The notes below the pieces were generated by a model. That model was given only the letters and a program-made list of their open reading frames with translations, was not told where the DNA came from and searched no databases. From NCBI GenBank assembly GCA_036566745.1, contig DATCVR010000110.1:1-18623 (forward strand): a DNA stretch of 18,623 nt, read 5' to 3'. Below are positions 7,352 to 14,394 of the stretch, piece by piece. Both the position numbers and the translations under genes were made by a program. This DNA is from DATCVR01 sp036566745 (GTDB lineage Bacteria > Actinomycetota > Actinomycetes > Jiangellales > Jiangellaceae). Position 1 is the first letter of the stretch. Each line of letters starts with the position of its first letter.

Positions 7352-8809
7352 TTACTGCTCCGGGCTGAACGGCTCGAGCGGGTTCCAGTCGGGGAACGTG
7401 ATGTCCTCGCGAGAGGCCTTCCCTCCGCTCTCGGCGATGGCGGCCTCGATGGTCGCCTCGATCTGCTCGTCGAGCGCCTCGGCCTTGGGCAGGAACGGCT
7501 CGTTGTTGATGATCGAGGCGACCGCGGCGTCGGTGTGCTTGAGCTCCGGCTTGGCCTCCAGCGCGGCCATGATGAGGTTGCCGCCCTCGCTGGCCAGCCG
7601 GGGGTTGGGCACGGTCTGCATGCTCTCGTCGGCGGCCTCGATGATCGCCTTCTGGTCGGGGTTCTCCATGGCCTGGTCGATCCAGGCGTCCTCGAGCGCG
7701 GTGAGCGTGCCGAACTCCTCGTAGTACGCCCGGTGGAAGCTCTCGGAGGCGAGGAAGTCCATCACCTTCCAGGCCTCGTCGGGGTGCTCGGTCTCCGACG
7801 ACATGCCCCACATCGGGCTGAACGACGACGCCAGGCCGGAGTAGCCGCCGCGGCCGGAGTCCGGCACCGGCAGGGCCACGACGCCCATCGCGATCTCGGG
7901 CGTCAGCTTGCGGATCTCGGCGACGTGCCAGGGCGCTGTGGGGTACATGGCCAGCTTCCCCGAGGCGAACTCGGTGAAGGCGCGGGCGCCGTCCCAGCTC
8001 TCCCAGCCCGGCATCATCACGCCGGCAGCCTGCATTCGGCGGTGCATCTCGACCGCTTCGACCAGGGCCGGATCGACGGTGTCGGCCTCGCCGGTGCGCA
8101 GGTCGATCCCGCGGCCGGCGACCGAGTAGGGGCCGCCCTGCGGCGCGAGCATCTCGACCGCCGGTGCTTTCGCGGCGGCGGGGGCGTAGCCGAAGACGTC
8201 GCCGCCGCCGTTCGCGGTGATCGTGGTGGCCATCGACTCCAGTTCCGACCAGGTCTCCGGCGGGTTGTCGAAGCCGTTGTCCTTGAGGACCGCCTGGTTG
8301 TAGACGAGCACCCGGAGCGAGGACCACTTGCCCCACACCAGTGGCAGGCTGATGAGCTTGCCGTCGCGGTGCAGGCCGGACGTGGCCGGGTCCATCGATC
8401 CCTCGGGGAAGCGGTCGATGAACTCGTCGGTGACGTAGTCGTCGAGCGGTGCGACCCAGCCGCGGTCGTTCATCCGATCCATGCCGTTGTCCTGCGCGCG
8501 GAAGACGTCGGGCGGGTCGCCCTGCTGGAACATCAGCTCGACCGCGCTGAGCTGCTGGTCGCTGGGGTTCTCGACGACCTCGACGGTGATGTCCGGGTTG
8601 GCGTCCTCGAACTCGTCGAACTGGGCCCGGTAGAACTCGCTGGCGCCGGGTGGGTCGGGCACGAGCGCGACGGTGACGGTGACGTTCTCGCCGGAGCCCT
8701 CGCTCTCGCTGTCGTCACCTCCTCCGCCGACGAGGTTGCAGCCGGTGGCGGTCAGCGCGATCGCCGCGGCTGCCGCCGTCCATCGCAGCGTGCGTCGTGT
8801 GCGGGTCAT
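7352..8809 (-). CDS. Extracellular solute (sugar)-binding lipoprotein, family 1
   Basis: A 485-residue lipoprotein that should capture the sugar for the two permeases. The signal peptide has an RR-containing n-region, an alanine-rich core and a lipobox ending in LTATGC (Cys24), followed by a Gly/Asp/Ser/Glu-rich linker. The mature part has family 1 (MalE-like) features such as FDEFEDANPDITVEVV, GDPPDVFRA and, near the C-terminus, HPDEAWKVMDFLAS. The ATG at 8809 is chosen because it begins the signal peptide and has GAGGGAG about 9 bases upstream. The open frame extending to 9097 lies antisense to the regulator and is not coding. It is the first structural gene after the regulator, 82 bases downstream of it. 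Confidence 0.93.
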   Translation of the reverse strand: MTRTRRTLRWTAAAAAIALTATGCNLVGGGGDDSESEGSGENVTVTVALVPDPPGASEFYRAQFDEFEDANPDITVEVVENPSDQQLSAVELMFQQGDPPDVFRAQDNGMDRMNDRGWVAPLDDYVTDEFIDRFPEGSMDPATSGLHRDGKLISLPLVWGKWSSLRVLVYNQAVLKDNGFDNPPETWSELESMATTITANGGGDVFGYAPAAAKAPAVEMLAPQGGPYSVAGRGIDLRTGEADTVDPALVEAVEMHRRMQAAGVMMPGWESWDGARAFTEFASGKLAMYPTAPWHVAEIRKLTPEIAMGVVALPVPDSGRGGYSGLASSFSPMWGMSSETEHPDEAWKVMDFLASESFHRAYYEEFGTLTALEDAWIDQAMENPDQKAIIEAADESMQTVPNPRLASEGGNLIMAALEAKPELKHTDAAVASIINNEPFLPKAEALDEQIEATIEAAIAESGGKASREDITFPDWNPLEPFSPEQ

Positions 8810-8830
8810 GGGGGGTGCTCCCTCGGGGGT

Positions 8831-8866
8831 GGGTGGTGGGAACGGAATGGCGTGGGGTGGTGGGAA
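8831..8866. repeat. 12-bp direct repeat in the leader of the binding-protein gene
   Basis: GGGTGGTGGGAA occurs at 8831-8842 and exactly again at 8855-8866, 24 bases apart, in the 82-base gap between the IclR gene and the binding-protein gene. The transcript would carry two TTCCCACCACCC copies upstream of the ribosome site. The role is unknown; it may be a regulator site, an RNA element or a chance result of a skewed leader. Confidence 0.5.
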
Positions 8867-8891
8867 GGGGACGGATGCCGGTCGGCCGGCG

Positions 8892-9692
8892 TCAGGTGCG
8901 GGCGAGCGACGCCGGTGGCGCGTGTGGTGGGCCGAGATAGCCGAGCCCGACACTGATCGAGTCGGCGACTTCGATGACGATGCTGGCCAGCTCGGACTCG
9001 CGGTCGGCGAGGCCGAGCGCGGAGAGCGGGCCGGAGATCGACAAGGCGGCGACGACCGCGCCGGACGGGCCGAGGATCGGTGCGGCGATGCAGGCACGGC
9101 CGAGGGCGAGTTCCTCGGTCTCGGTGGCGTAGCCGCGCCGGGTGGCCTCGTCGAGGACGTGGTCGAGGTCGTCGTGAGTGGTGAGGGTGCGCGGTGTGTA
9201 CGGGTGCAGCTGCGGGACGAGGGTGCGTCGTTCCCCGGCGTCGACCCCGAGCAGGAGGCACTTGCCCAGGCCCGTGGCGTGCAGGGGATTGTGCTGTCCC
9301 ATCAGGGCGAACGACTTCGGTGCATGCCGGCCCTCGAAGTTGCACAGGTAGAACAGGCTCGCGCCGCGGCGTTCGGCGACATTGACGCCGAGCCCGAGCG
9401 AGGCGGCGAGGTTCTGGGCGGGTTGCCGAGCCTCGCGGTGGACCGGGTGCTGGTTGACGGCCACTCCGGCGAGGGTGATGAGTGCGGGCCCGAGCCGGTA
9501 CAGGGTGCTGACCGGGTCGCGCTCGACGTAGTCGATGGACTCCAGCGTGGCCAGCAGCCGCGAGGCGGTCGACTGGCCGAGGCCGGCGTGCTTGGCGACG
9601 TCGGAGACGCGCAGCGCCTGGCCCCCGAGGAACGCCGAGAGCACCGTGGCGGCCTTCTCCACGCTCTGGTTGGTGCCTGGCTCCGATGCCAC
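8892..9692 (-). CDS. IclR-family transcriptional regulator (first paralogue)
   Basis: A 266-residue regulator. The N-terminal winged helix-turn-helix covers roughly residues 10-75, with recognition region VAKHAGLGQSTASRLLATL near 32-50. The effector domain follows from about 90 to 255, with the typical PLHATGLGKCLL block and a GRACIAAPI segment. GTG 9692 is chosen as start because GGAG lies 5 bases upstream and the protein then begins like its paralogue at 16632-17438; an ATG at 9749 would lie inside the operator. It is the first gene of the minus-strand transport/catabolic operon and is divergent from the enolase-superfamily gene. A TTGACA-type promoter overlapped by an inverted repeat suggests autoregulation and control of both arms, with a sugar acid as the likely effector. 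Confidence 0.92.
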   Translation of the reverse strand: MASEPGTNQSVEKAATVLSAFLGGQALRVSDVAKHAGLGQSTASRLLATLESIDYVERDPVSTLYRLGPALITLAGVAVNQHPVHREARQPAQNLAASLGLGVNVAERRGASLFYLCNFEGRHAPKSFALMGQHNPLHATGLGKCLLLGVDAGERRTLVPQLHPYTPRTLTTHDDLDHVLDEATRRGYATETEELALGRACIAAPILGPSGAVVAALSISGPLSALGLADRESELASIVIEVADSISVGLGYLGPPHAPPASLART

Positions 9693-9714
9693 GGGCTCTC
9701 CGTTGTCGGGGCGA

Positions 9715-9726
9715 ACTCGTACGAGT
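9715..9726. promoter_or_regulatory. 12-bp perfect palindrome in the divergent intergenic region
   Basis: ACTCGT-ACGAGT is a perfect 12-bp palindrome in the 5' leader of the IclR transcript, 23 bases upstream of the GTG and about 30 bases downstream of its predicted transcription start. It could be a second operator. Confidence 0.35.
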
Positions 9727-9744
9727 CCGGCGTTGAACGTTACG

Positions 9745-9777
9745 TGCAATATGTGGGAAGGTTACGCACATGTTGCA
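9745..9777. promoter_or_regulatory. Inverted repeat, probable IclR operator
   Basis: TGCAATATGTG (9745-9755) and CACATGTTGCA (9767-9777) are inverted arms matching at 10 of 11 positions. They are separated by 11 bases, so the centres lie two helical turns apart. Each arm borders a GTTACG copy (9739-9744, 9761-9766). The element covers the spacer and -10 of the IclR promoter and lies 28 bases before the divergent enolase-superfamily gene. Its position, size and symmetry fit an IclR binding site. Confidence 0.6.
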
Positions 9778-9786
9778 TGGTGTCAA
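9759..9786 (-). promoter_or_regulatory. Promoter of the IclR-transport-catabolism operon
   Basis: On the minus strand TTGACA (9781-9786), a perfect consensus -35, is followed after 16 bases by TAACCT (9759-9764), which fits the TAnnnT actinobacterial -10. ATGCAACAT sits in the spacer. Transcription would begin near 9752, about 60 bases before the regulator GTG. No equally clear promoter was found for the plus-strand arm. Confidence 0.6.
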
Positions 9787-9804
9787 CCCCACTCCGGATG
9801 CGCG

Positions 9805-10965
9805 ATGCTGATTCGTGACGTCGAGACCTTCGTCCTGAAACTCGACACCGAGGAGGCCTACCTGGGCCGCCTGCGCGACGGCAGCGAGATCGGCCCGGCG
9901 TACACGGCCCGGCCGCCCTGGCGCAGCCTGTACTCCGGGCGCTTCGAGACGCTGCTGGTCAAGGCCACGGCCGAGGACGGCACGGCCGGGTGGGGTGAGG
10001 CGCTCGCGCCCGTCGCCCCCGAGGTGCCCGCCGCCATCGTCGACCGCCTGCTCACGCCCGTGCTACGCGGCATGGACGCCACCCGGCCGCGCCCGGCCTG
10101 GTCGGCGCTGCGCGACCTGATGCGCGAGCGCGGCCACCTGGTCGGCCACCAGGCCGACGCGCTGGCCGCCGTCGACATCGCGCTGTGGGACCTCGCCGCG
10201 CGGCTGGCCGGGCTGAGGGTCGCCGACCTGCTCGGCGGGGCCTTCCGCGACGACCTGCCCACCTACGTCTCCGGCCTGCCCCGGACGACGGACGCGGAAC
10301 GCGCGGAGCTGGCCCGCGACTGGGCAGCGCGCGGGGCCACAGCGGTGAAGCTGCATCTCGGGCACGGTGTCGCCGCCGACCTCGCCACCGTGTCGGCGAT
10401 CCGGGCCGCCGCGCCGTCTCTCCGGGTGGCCGTCGACGCCCACTGGGTGTACTCGGTCACCGACGCGATCCAGCTCGCGCGCGGCCTGGGCGAGCTCGGC
10501 GGATGGTTCCTGGAGGCGCCGCTGGCGCCGGAGGACGTGGCCGGCCACGCCGAGCTGGTCCGGCACGCGCCGGTGCCGATCGCCGTGGGTGAGGCGCTGC
10601 GCAACCGGTACGAGTTCGGTCACTGGCTCGAGCGCCGGGCGCTGCGCATCGTCCAGCCCGACGTCGCCCGCACCGGCATCACCGAGGCGATGGTGGTCGC
10701 CGAGCTCGCGGCCGCCCGGCACGTTCCGGTGGCCCCGCACCACTCCGTGGGCCTCGCCGTGGCCCTGGCCGCCGGCCTCCACGTCAGCGCTGCCGTGGAG
10801 GAGCTCGCGGTGTTCGAGTACCAGCCCCGGCCCACCGAGATGGGCGAGCGCATCCTGCACCGGCCGCTCGCCGTCCGTCCCGATGGCTTCCCGCTGCCCG
10901 ACGGTCCTGGTCTGGGGATCGACGTGGACGAGGACGCCGTACGCCGCCTCGCCAAGGAGTCCTGA
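9805..10965 (+). CDS. Mandelate racemase/enolase-superfamily enzyme (first of a paralogous pair)
   Basis: A 386-residue enolase-superfamily protein. Metal ligands are Asp211 (VAVDAHW), Glu237 (WFLEAP) and Glu263 (VGEALRNRYEF). His312 (APHH) with Asp286 (QPDVARTGITE) would form the His-Asp acid/base pair. The barrel-strand lysine motif reads Lys182-Leu-His184, where mandelate racemase has KxK, and His213 follows the first metal ligand by two. These residues suit a sugar-acid dehydratase or racemase; the substrate is not assignable. ATG 9805 is preferred over earlier in-frame starts, which fall in the operator. It is divergent from the IclR gene and first in the plus-strand operon. The paralogue at 11893-13023 shares long blocks such as LRDLMRERGHL and GWGEALAPVAPEVPA. 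Confidence 0.87.
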   Translation: MLIRDVETFVLKLDTEEAYLGRLRDGSEIGPAYTARPPWRSLYSGRFETLLVKATAEDGTAGWGEALAPVAPEVPAAIVDRLLTPVLRGMDATRPRPAWSALRDLMRERGHLVGHQADALAAVDIALWDLAARLAGLRVADLLGGAFRDDLPTYVSGLPRTTDAERAELARDWAARGATAVKLHLGHGVAADLATVSAIRAAAPSLRVAVDAHWVYSVTDAIQLARGLGELGGWFLEAPLAPEDVAGHAELVRHAPVPIAVGEALRNRYEFGHWLERRALRIVQPDVARTGITEAMVVAELAAARHVPVAPHHSVGLAVALAAGLHVSAAVEELAVFEYQPRPTEMGERILHRPLAVRPDGFPLPDGPGLGIDVDEDAVRRLAKES

Positions 10966-10971
10966 ATCCGT

Positions 10972-11889
10972 ATGAGTTCGCAGCACCCGAATCACCCCGT
11001 CCGCGGCCTCGTGCCCATCCTGGCCACGCCGTTCCGGCCCGGCGGCGCCCTCGACCGCCCCGGGCTGCGCCGGCTCGTGGAGTTCCAGCTCCGCAGCGGC
11101 GTCGACGGCGTGGCCGTCTTCGGCATGGCCAGCGAGGGCTTCGCCCTCACCGCGGGTGAGCGCCGGGAGATCCTCGCCGACGTCACCGAGGTCGTGGCCG
11201 GGGCGGTCCCGATCGTCGCCGGGGTGAACGGCACGTCGACCGTGACGGCGCTCGAACAGGCCCGGGAGGCCGCCGAGGGTGGAGCGGACGTAGTGATGGT
11301 GCTGCCGCCGTTCATGGTCAGACCCGGCCCGGACCAGCTGGTCGACTTCTACCGCGAGGTCGCCGGGGCGGGCGTGGAGGTCATGGTGCAGGACGCGCCG
11401 GGCGCCACCGGCGTGACGATGCCGACGTCGCTGATCGTCGAGCTGAGCAAGCTGCCCGGCGTGAGCTCGGTGAAGGTCGAGGCGCCGCCCACGGTCCCCA
11501 AGGTGGGTGCGGTGGTCGACGCCCTCACCGACGACGCGTTCGCCGTGCTCGGCGGCCAGAACGCGCAGTTCGTGCTGGACGAGTACGCCCGGGGCTCCGT
11601 TGGCACCATGCCGGCCTGCGAGTTCCCGGACCTCCTCGCGCCGATCCTGGCCGACTGGACCGCTGGGCGCCGCGCTGAGGCCCGCGCCGCGTTCGCCGTC
11701 CTGCTGCCGCTCATCGTGCACGGATTGCAGAGCGGCATCGCCTGGGCCGTGCACAAGGAGGTGCTGGTGCGGCGCGGGATCATCGAGACGACCACGGTCC
11801 GCTCGCCGGCCAAACCCCTGGACGCCGCGGGCCGCGCCCTGCTCGATGAGATCCTGGCCCCGCTGCCCAACTCGCTGAGGAAGTCCTGA
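10972..11889 (+). CDS. DapA/NAL-superfamily (dihydrodipicolinate synthase-fold) lyase or dehydratase
   Basis: A 305-residue class I lyase. The Schiff-base lysine is Lys168 (SSVKVEAPP) and the fold motifs around LVPILATPF and PIVAGVNGTST are intact. The residues that define true dihydrodipicolinate synthase are not. The Tyr of the YNVPxRTG motif is replaced by Gln140 (QDAPGATG), and the GTTGE threonines read Met52-Ala53 (FGMASEG). It is therefore unlikely to make lysine precursors. Given its place between two sugar-acid enolase-superfamily genes it probably cleaves or dehydrates a 2-keto-3-deoxy sugar acid, as KDG aldolases and KdgD-type dehydratases of this superfamily do. AAGGAG lies 12 bases before the ATG, 6 bases after the upstream stop. 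Confidence 0.87.
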   Translation: MSSQHPNHPVRGLVPILATPFRPGGALDRPGLRRLVEFQLRSGVDGVAVFGMASEGFALTAGERREILADVTEVVAGAVPIVAGVNGTSTVTALEQAREAAEGGADVVMVLPPFMVRPGPDQLVDFYREVAGAGVEVMVQDAPGATGVTMPTSLIVELSKLPGVSSVKVEAPPTVPKVGAVVDALTDDAFAVLGGQNAQFVLDEYARGSVGTMPACEFPDLLAPILADWTAGRRAEARAAFAVLLPLIVHGLQSGIAWAVHKEVLVRRGIIETTTVRSPAKPLDAAGRALLDEILAPLPNSLRKS

Positions 11890-11892
11890 GCC

Positions 11893-13023
11893 ATGACGGT
11901 CATCGAACGGGTCGACGTCTTCCCCCTTTCCCTGCCCCGCCCCGACGGCGGAGCGCGGGTGTACCGCACCCGCCCTCCGTGGCTGAGCATCTACGGCAGC
12001 CGCCGCGAGAGCCTCGTGATCCGGATCGTCGCCGACGACGGCACTGTGGGCTGGGGCGAGGCGCTGGCACCGGTGGCTCCCGAGGTCCCGGCGCGGATCG
12101 TCGAGCAGCTGTTCCGCCCAGTGCTGGTGGGGGCCGATCCGCTGCCCGTGCGGCCCACGATCGACCGGCTGCGTGACCTGATGCGCGAGCGCGGCCACCT
12201 CGGCGGGCACCAGGGCGACGCGCTGGCCGCGGTCGACATCGCCCTGTGGGACCTCGCCGGCAAGCTGATCGGGCAGCCGGTGGCGCAGCTGCTCGGCGGT
12301 GCCTACCGCGAGGTCGTGCCCACGTACGTCTCCGGGCTCCCCGGCAAGGACGACGCCGAGCGGGTCGCCCAGGCCCGTGAGTGGGTGGCTCGCGGCACCA
12401 CGCAGGTCAAGGTCGGGCTCGGCTACGGCGTCAAGGCCGACATCGCCACGGTCGAGGCGTTGCGCGCCGTCGACGACGACCTCAGGGTGGCCGTCGACGT
12501 CCACGGGGTCTACGACGTGGGCGACGCGCTGCGCCTGGGGCGTGCCCTCGACGCCCTCGGCGCGTGGTTCCTGGAGATCCCGGTGGCCTTCGAGGACGTC
12601 GCCGGCCACGCCGCGCTGGCGGCCAAGCTCGACCTGCCCATCGCGCTCGGGGAGAACCTCCGGCACCGTTACGAGTTCCGCCCGTTCGTCGAGGCGCGGT
12701 CGATCGGCCTGCTCCAGCCGGACATCGGCCGCACCGGCATCACCGAGGGGCTCGCGATCGCGCAGTACGCCGAGTCGCACCACCTGGGCGTGGCGCCGCA
12801 CCACTCGGCCGGGCTGGGCATCGCGGTGGCCGCTGGCCTGCACGTGAGCGCGGCCGCGGGCAACCTCGTCGCCCTCGAGTACCACCCGACCCTGTTCGCC
12901 GAGGTCAACCGGATCCTGGCCACGCCGCTCGAGCCGACCGCTACGGGCATGGCCCTGCCGAGCGGACCGGGCCTCGGGGTCGACGTCGACGCCGAGGTGG
13001 TCGAGGAGCTGGTGGCGTCGTGA
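11893..13023 (+). CDS. Mandelate racemase/enolase-superfamily enzyme (second of a paralogous pair)
   Basis: A 376-residue paralogue of the gene at 9805-10965. Metal ligands are Asp202 (VAVDVHG), Glu228 (WFLEIP) and Glu254 (ALGENLRHRYEF). His303 (APHH) and Asp277 (QPDIGRTGITE) form the acid/base pair, and His204 follows the first ligand as in galactonate-type dehydratases. The lysine motif reads Lys173-Val-Gly175, so the second basic residue of mandelate racemase KxK is absent, unlike the Lys-Leu-His of its partner. The two enzymes therefore probably differ in stereochemistry or substrate. It starts 3 bases after the lyase stop, with AGGAAG upstream, and its own stop overlaps the SDR start (GTGA). 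Confidence 0.88.
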   Translation: MTVIERVDVFPLSLPRPDGGARVYRTRPPWLSIYGSRRESLVIRIVADDGTVGWGEALAPVAPEVPARIVEQLFRPVLVGADPLPVRPTIDRLRDLMRERGHLGGHQGDALAAVDIALWDLAGKLIGQPVAQLLGGAYREVVPTYVSGLPGKDDAERVAQAREWVARGTTQVKVGLGYGVKADIATVEALRAVDDDLRVAVDVHGVYDVGDALRLGRALDALGAWFLEIPVAFEDVAGHAALAAKLDLPIALGENLRHRYEFRPFVEARSIGLLQPDIGRTGITEGLAIAQYAESHHLGVAPHHSAGLGIAVAAGLHVSAAAGNLVALEYHPTLFAEVNRILATPLEPTATGMALPSGPGLGVDVDAEVVEELVAS

Positions 13024-13757
13024 GCGAGTCGTCCGGCTGCCGGGTCGTGGTCGTGGGTGCGTCCACACCCATCGGGGTGGCGATCGCCGAGCGGTTCGCC
13101 GGTGCCGGGGGTGCCGTCGTCGGCATCTCGCTCGAACCGGCGGGCCACGACGCCCTGACCGCCGACCTCGTCGCCGACTGCGCCGATCCCGTGGCCGCGG
13201 CGGCGGCCGTCGAGGATGCCGTCGGCACGCTGGGCGGGCTGGACGTCCTCGTCCCGGCCGCCGGGGTGATGCCGATCGCGCCGGCCCAGCGCACCACCGA
13301 CGACCAGTGGCGCGGCGCCCTGGCGGGCTGTCTCGACACGTTCTTCTTCACCGCACGGGCCGCGCTGGCACATCTCGGCGACGGCGGCGCGATCGTCGCG
13401 GTGTCGTCGGTGAACGCCTTCCTCGCCGCACCCTGGGTCGCGGCCTACGCGGCGGCGAAGGGCGGTGTCGAGGCACTGGTGCGTCAGCTCGCCCTCGACT
13501 ACGCCGGCCGGGGCGTGCGGGTCAACGCCGTGGCGCCCGGGATGGTCGGCGGGGAACGGCTGCCCGACGCGGCCGGTGGTTACCCGATCGGGCGCACGAT
13601 CACCCCGGCCGAGGTGGCCGAGGCGGTGGCGTTCCTGGCCGGGCCGGCTGCGTCGGCGATCACCGGGGTCGTCCTGCCGGTCGACGGCGGGCTGTCCGTC
13701 ACCTCCCCGGCCACGTTCGCCCGCGCCGACCTGCGTGCGCGGCTGGACGAGGTCTGA
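13020..13757 (+). CDS. SDR-family NAD(P)-dependent oxidoreductase
   Basis: A 245-residue classical short-chain dehydrogenase. The cofactor loop reads GASTPIG at 13-19 (slightly unusual for TGxxxGIG), the PAAG segment replaces the common NNAG at 79-82, and the catalytic set is Ser130, Tyr143 and Lys147 (YAAAK). RVNAVAPGMV and a terminal LPVDGGLSV complete the pattern. The start is GTG 13020, overlapping the upstream stop and preceded by GAGGAG about 10 bases away. In the operon it would oxidise or reduce a sugar, sugar acid or keto-deoxy acid. The family is certain, the substrate unknown. Confidence 0.9.
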   Translation: MSESSGCRVVVVGASTPIGVAIAERFAGAGGAVVGISLEPAGHDALTADLVADCADPVAAAAAVEDAVGTLGGLDVLVPAAGVMPIAPAQRTTDDQWRGALAGCLDTFFFTARAALAHLGDGGAIVAVSSVNAFLAAPWVAAYAAAKGGVEALVRQLALDYAGRGVRVNAVAPGMVGGERLPDAAGGYPIGRTITPAEVAEAVAFLAGPAASAITGVVLPVDGGLSVTSPATFARADLRARLDEV

Positions 13758-13764
13758 GGCAGGC

Positions 13765-14394
13765 GTGCCGGACATCGAGGTCGGCGGCCGATTCGGGCGG
13801 CTCTACGGCTGGCTGGACTGGCCGATCCGGCTGGTCGGGCTGAACCTCCTGTGGGTCGCCGGAGTGCTCGCCGGGCTGGTGATCGGCGGGCTCGCGCCCT
13901 CGACGTCGGCCTTGTACAGCGTGCTGCGTGCGTACCTGCTGCGGCGGCCGGTGCGGCTCTGGCCCGACTTCTGGGCGGCGTGGCGGCAGGGGCTCTGGTC
14001 GTCGCAGCTCGTCCTGGGCGTGCCGCTGCTGACCGTGTGGGTGCTCGTCTTCTACCTGCTGGCCGCGCGCGGAACGCCGCTGGTGTTCGGCCTGGCGATC
14101 GTGCTGGTGCTGTACGTCGCGACGCTGCTCCAGCTGCCTGCCGTGGCGGCCCACGTGGACCTCGCTCCGGTCGCGGTCTGGCGGGCGAGCGTCGAGGTGG
14201 CCTGGCGGCGTCCCCTGCCGACGCTTGGCGTGGCAGGGTTGGTCGGCGTGATCGTTCTCGGTGCGTGGTTCACCACGCCGGCCGCCCTGCCGTTGTTCGT
14301 CCCCGCCGTGCCCGCGCTGCTGGCGACGGTCGTGGCCCGCGGCGGCCTGCCGTCCGCGCCCACCATCCCCGCTGGCGGTGAGCCGACCGCATGA
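13765..14394 (+). CDS. DUF624/YesL-family membrane protein
   Basis: A 209-residue protein with an N-terminal GRLYGWLDWPIRLVGLNLLW segment characteristic of the DUF624 (YesL) family. About five membrane segments lie near residues 21-42, 82-100, 105-127, 152-170 and 174-190. YesL-type genes sit beside sugar ABC importers and polysaccharide-use loci in Bacillus and actinobacteria, but their molecular role is not established. GTG 13765 is chosen: GAGG lies 5 bases upstream and 7 bases separate it from the SDR stop. The last four bases overlap the Nudix start as ATGA. Its presence supports a sugar-uptake role for the cluster. Confidence 0.82.
   Translation: MPDIEVGGRFGRLYGWLDWPIRLVGLNLLWVAGVLAGLVIGGLAPSTSALYSVLRAYLLRRPVRLWPDFWAAWRQGLWSSQLVLGVPLLTVWVLVFYLLAARGTPLVFGLAIVLVLYVATLLQLPAVAAHVDLAPVAVWRASVEVAWRRPLPTLGVAGLVGVIVLGAWFTTPAALPLFVPAVPALLATVVARGGLPSAPTIPAGGEPTA

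Noticed and set aside
6372..8336. Upstream extension of the MalG-type permease frame
   Set aside because: The extra part overlaps the other permease and the binding protein in a wrong frame; the protein begins at GTG 6371.
8825..8870. Possible G-quadruplex on the plus strand
   Set aside because: Six G-runs are present, but the loop between the third and fourth is too long for a standard quadruplex and the RNA strand is the C-rich one.
8810..9097. Upstream extension of the binding-protein frame
   Set aside because: The signal peptide and ribosome site fix the start at 8809; the extension overlaps the end of the IclR gene in another frame.
10063..13068. A 1001-codon open frame on the minus strand
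   Set aside because: It lies antisense to the lyase and the enolase-superfamily pair, whose motifs and spacing are unmistakable. Long antisense frames are expected where third positions are nearly all G or C.
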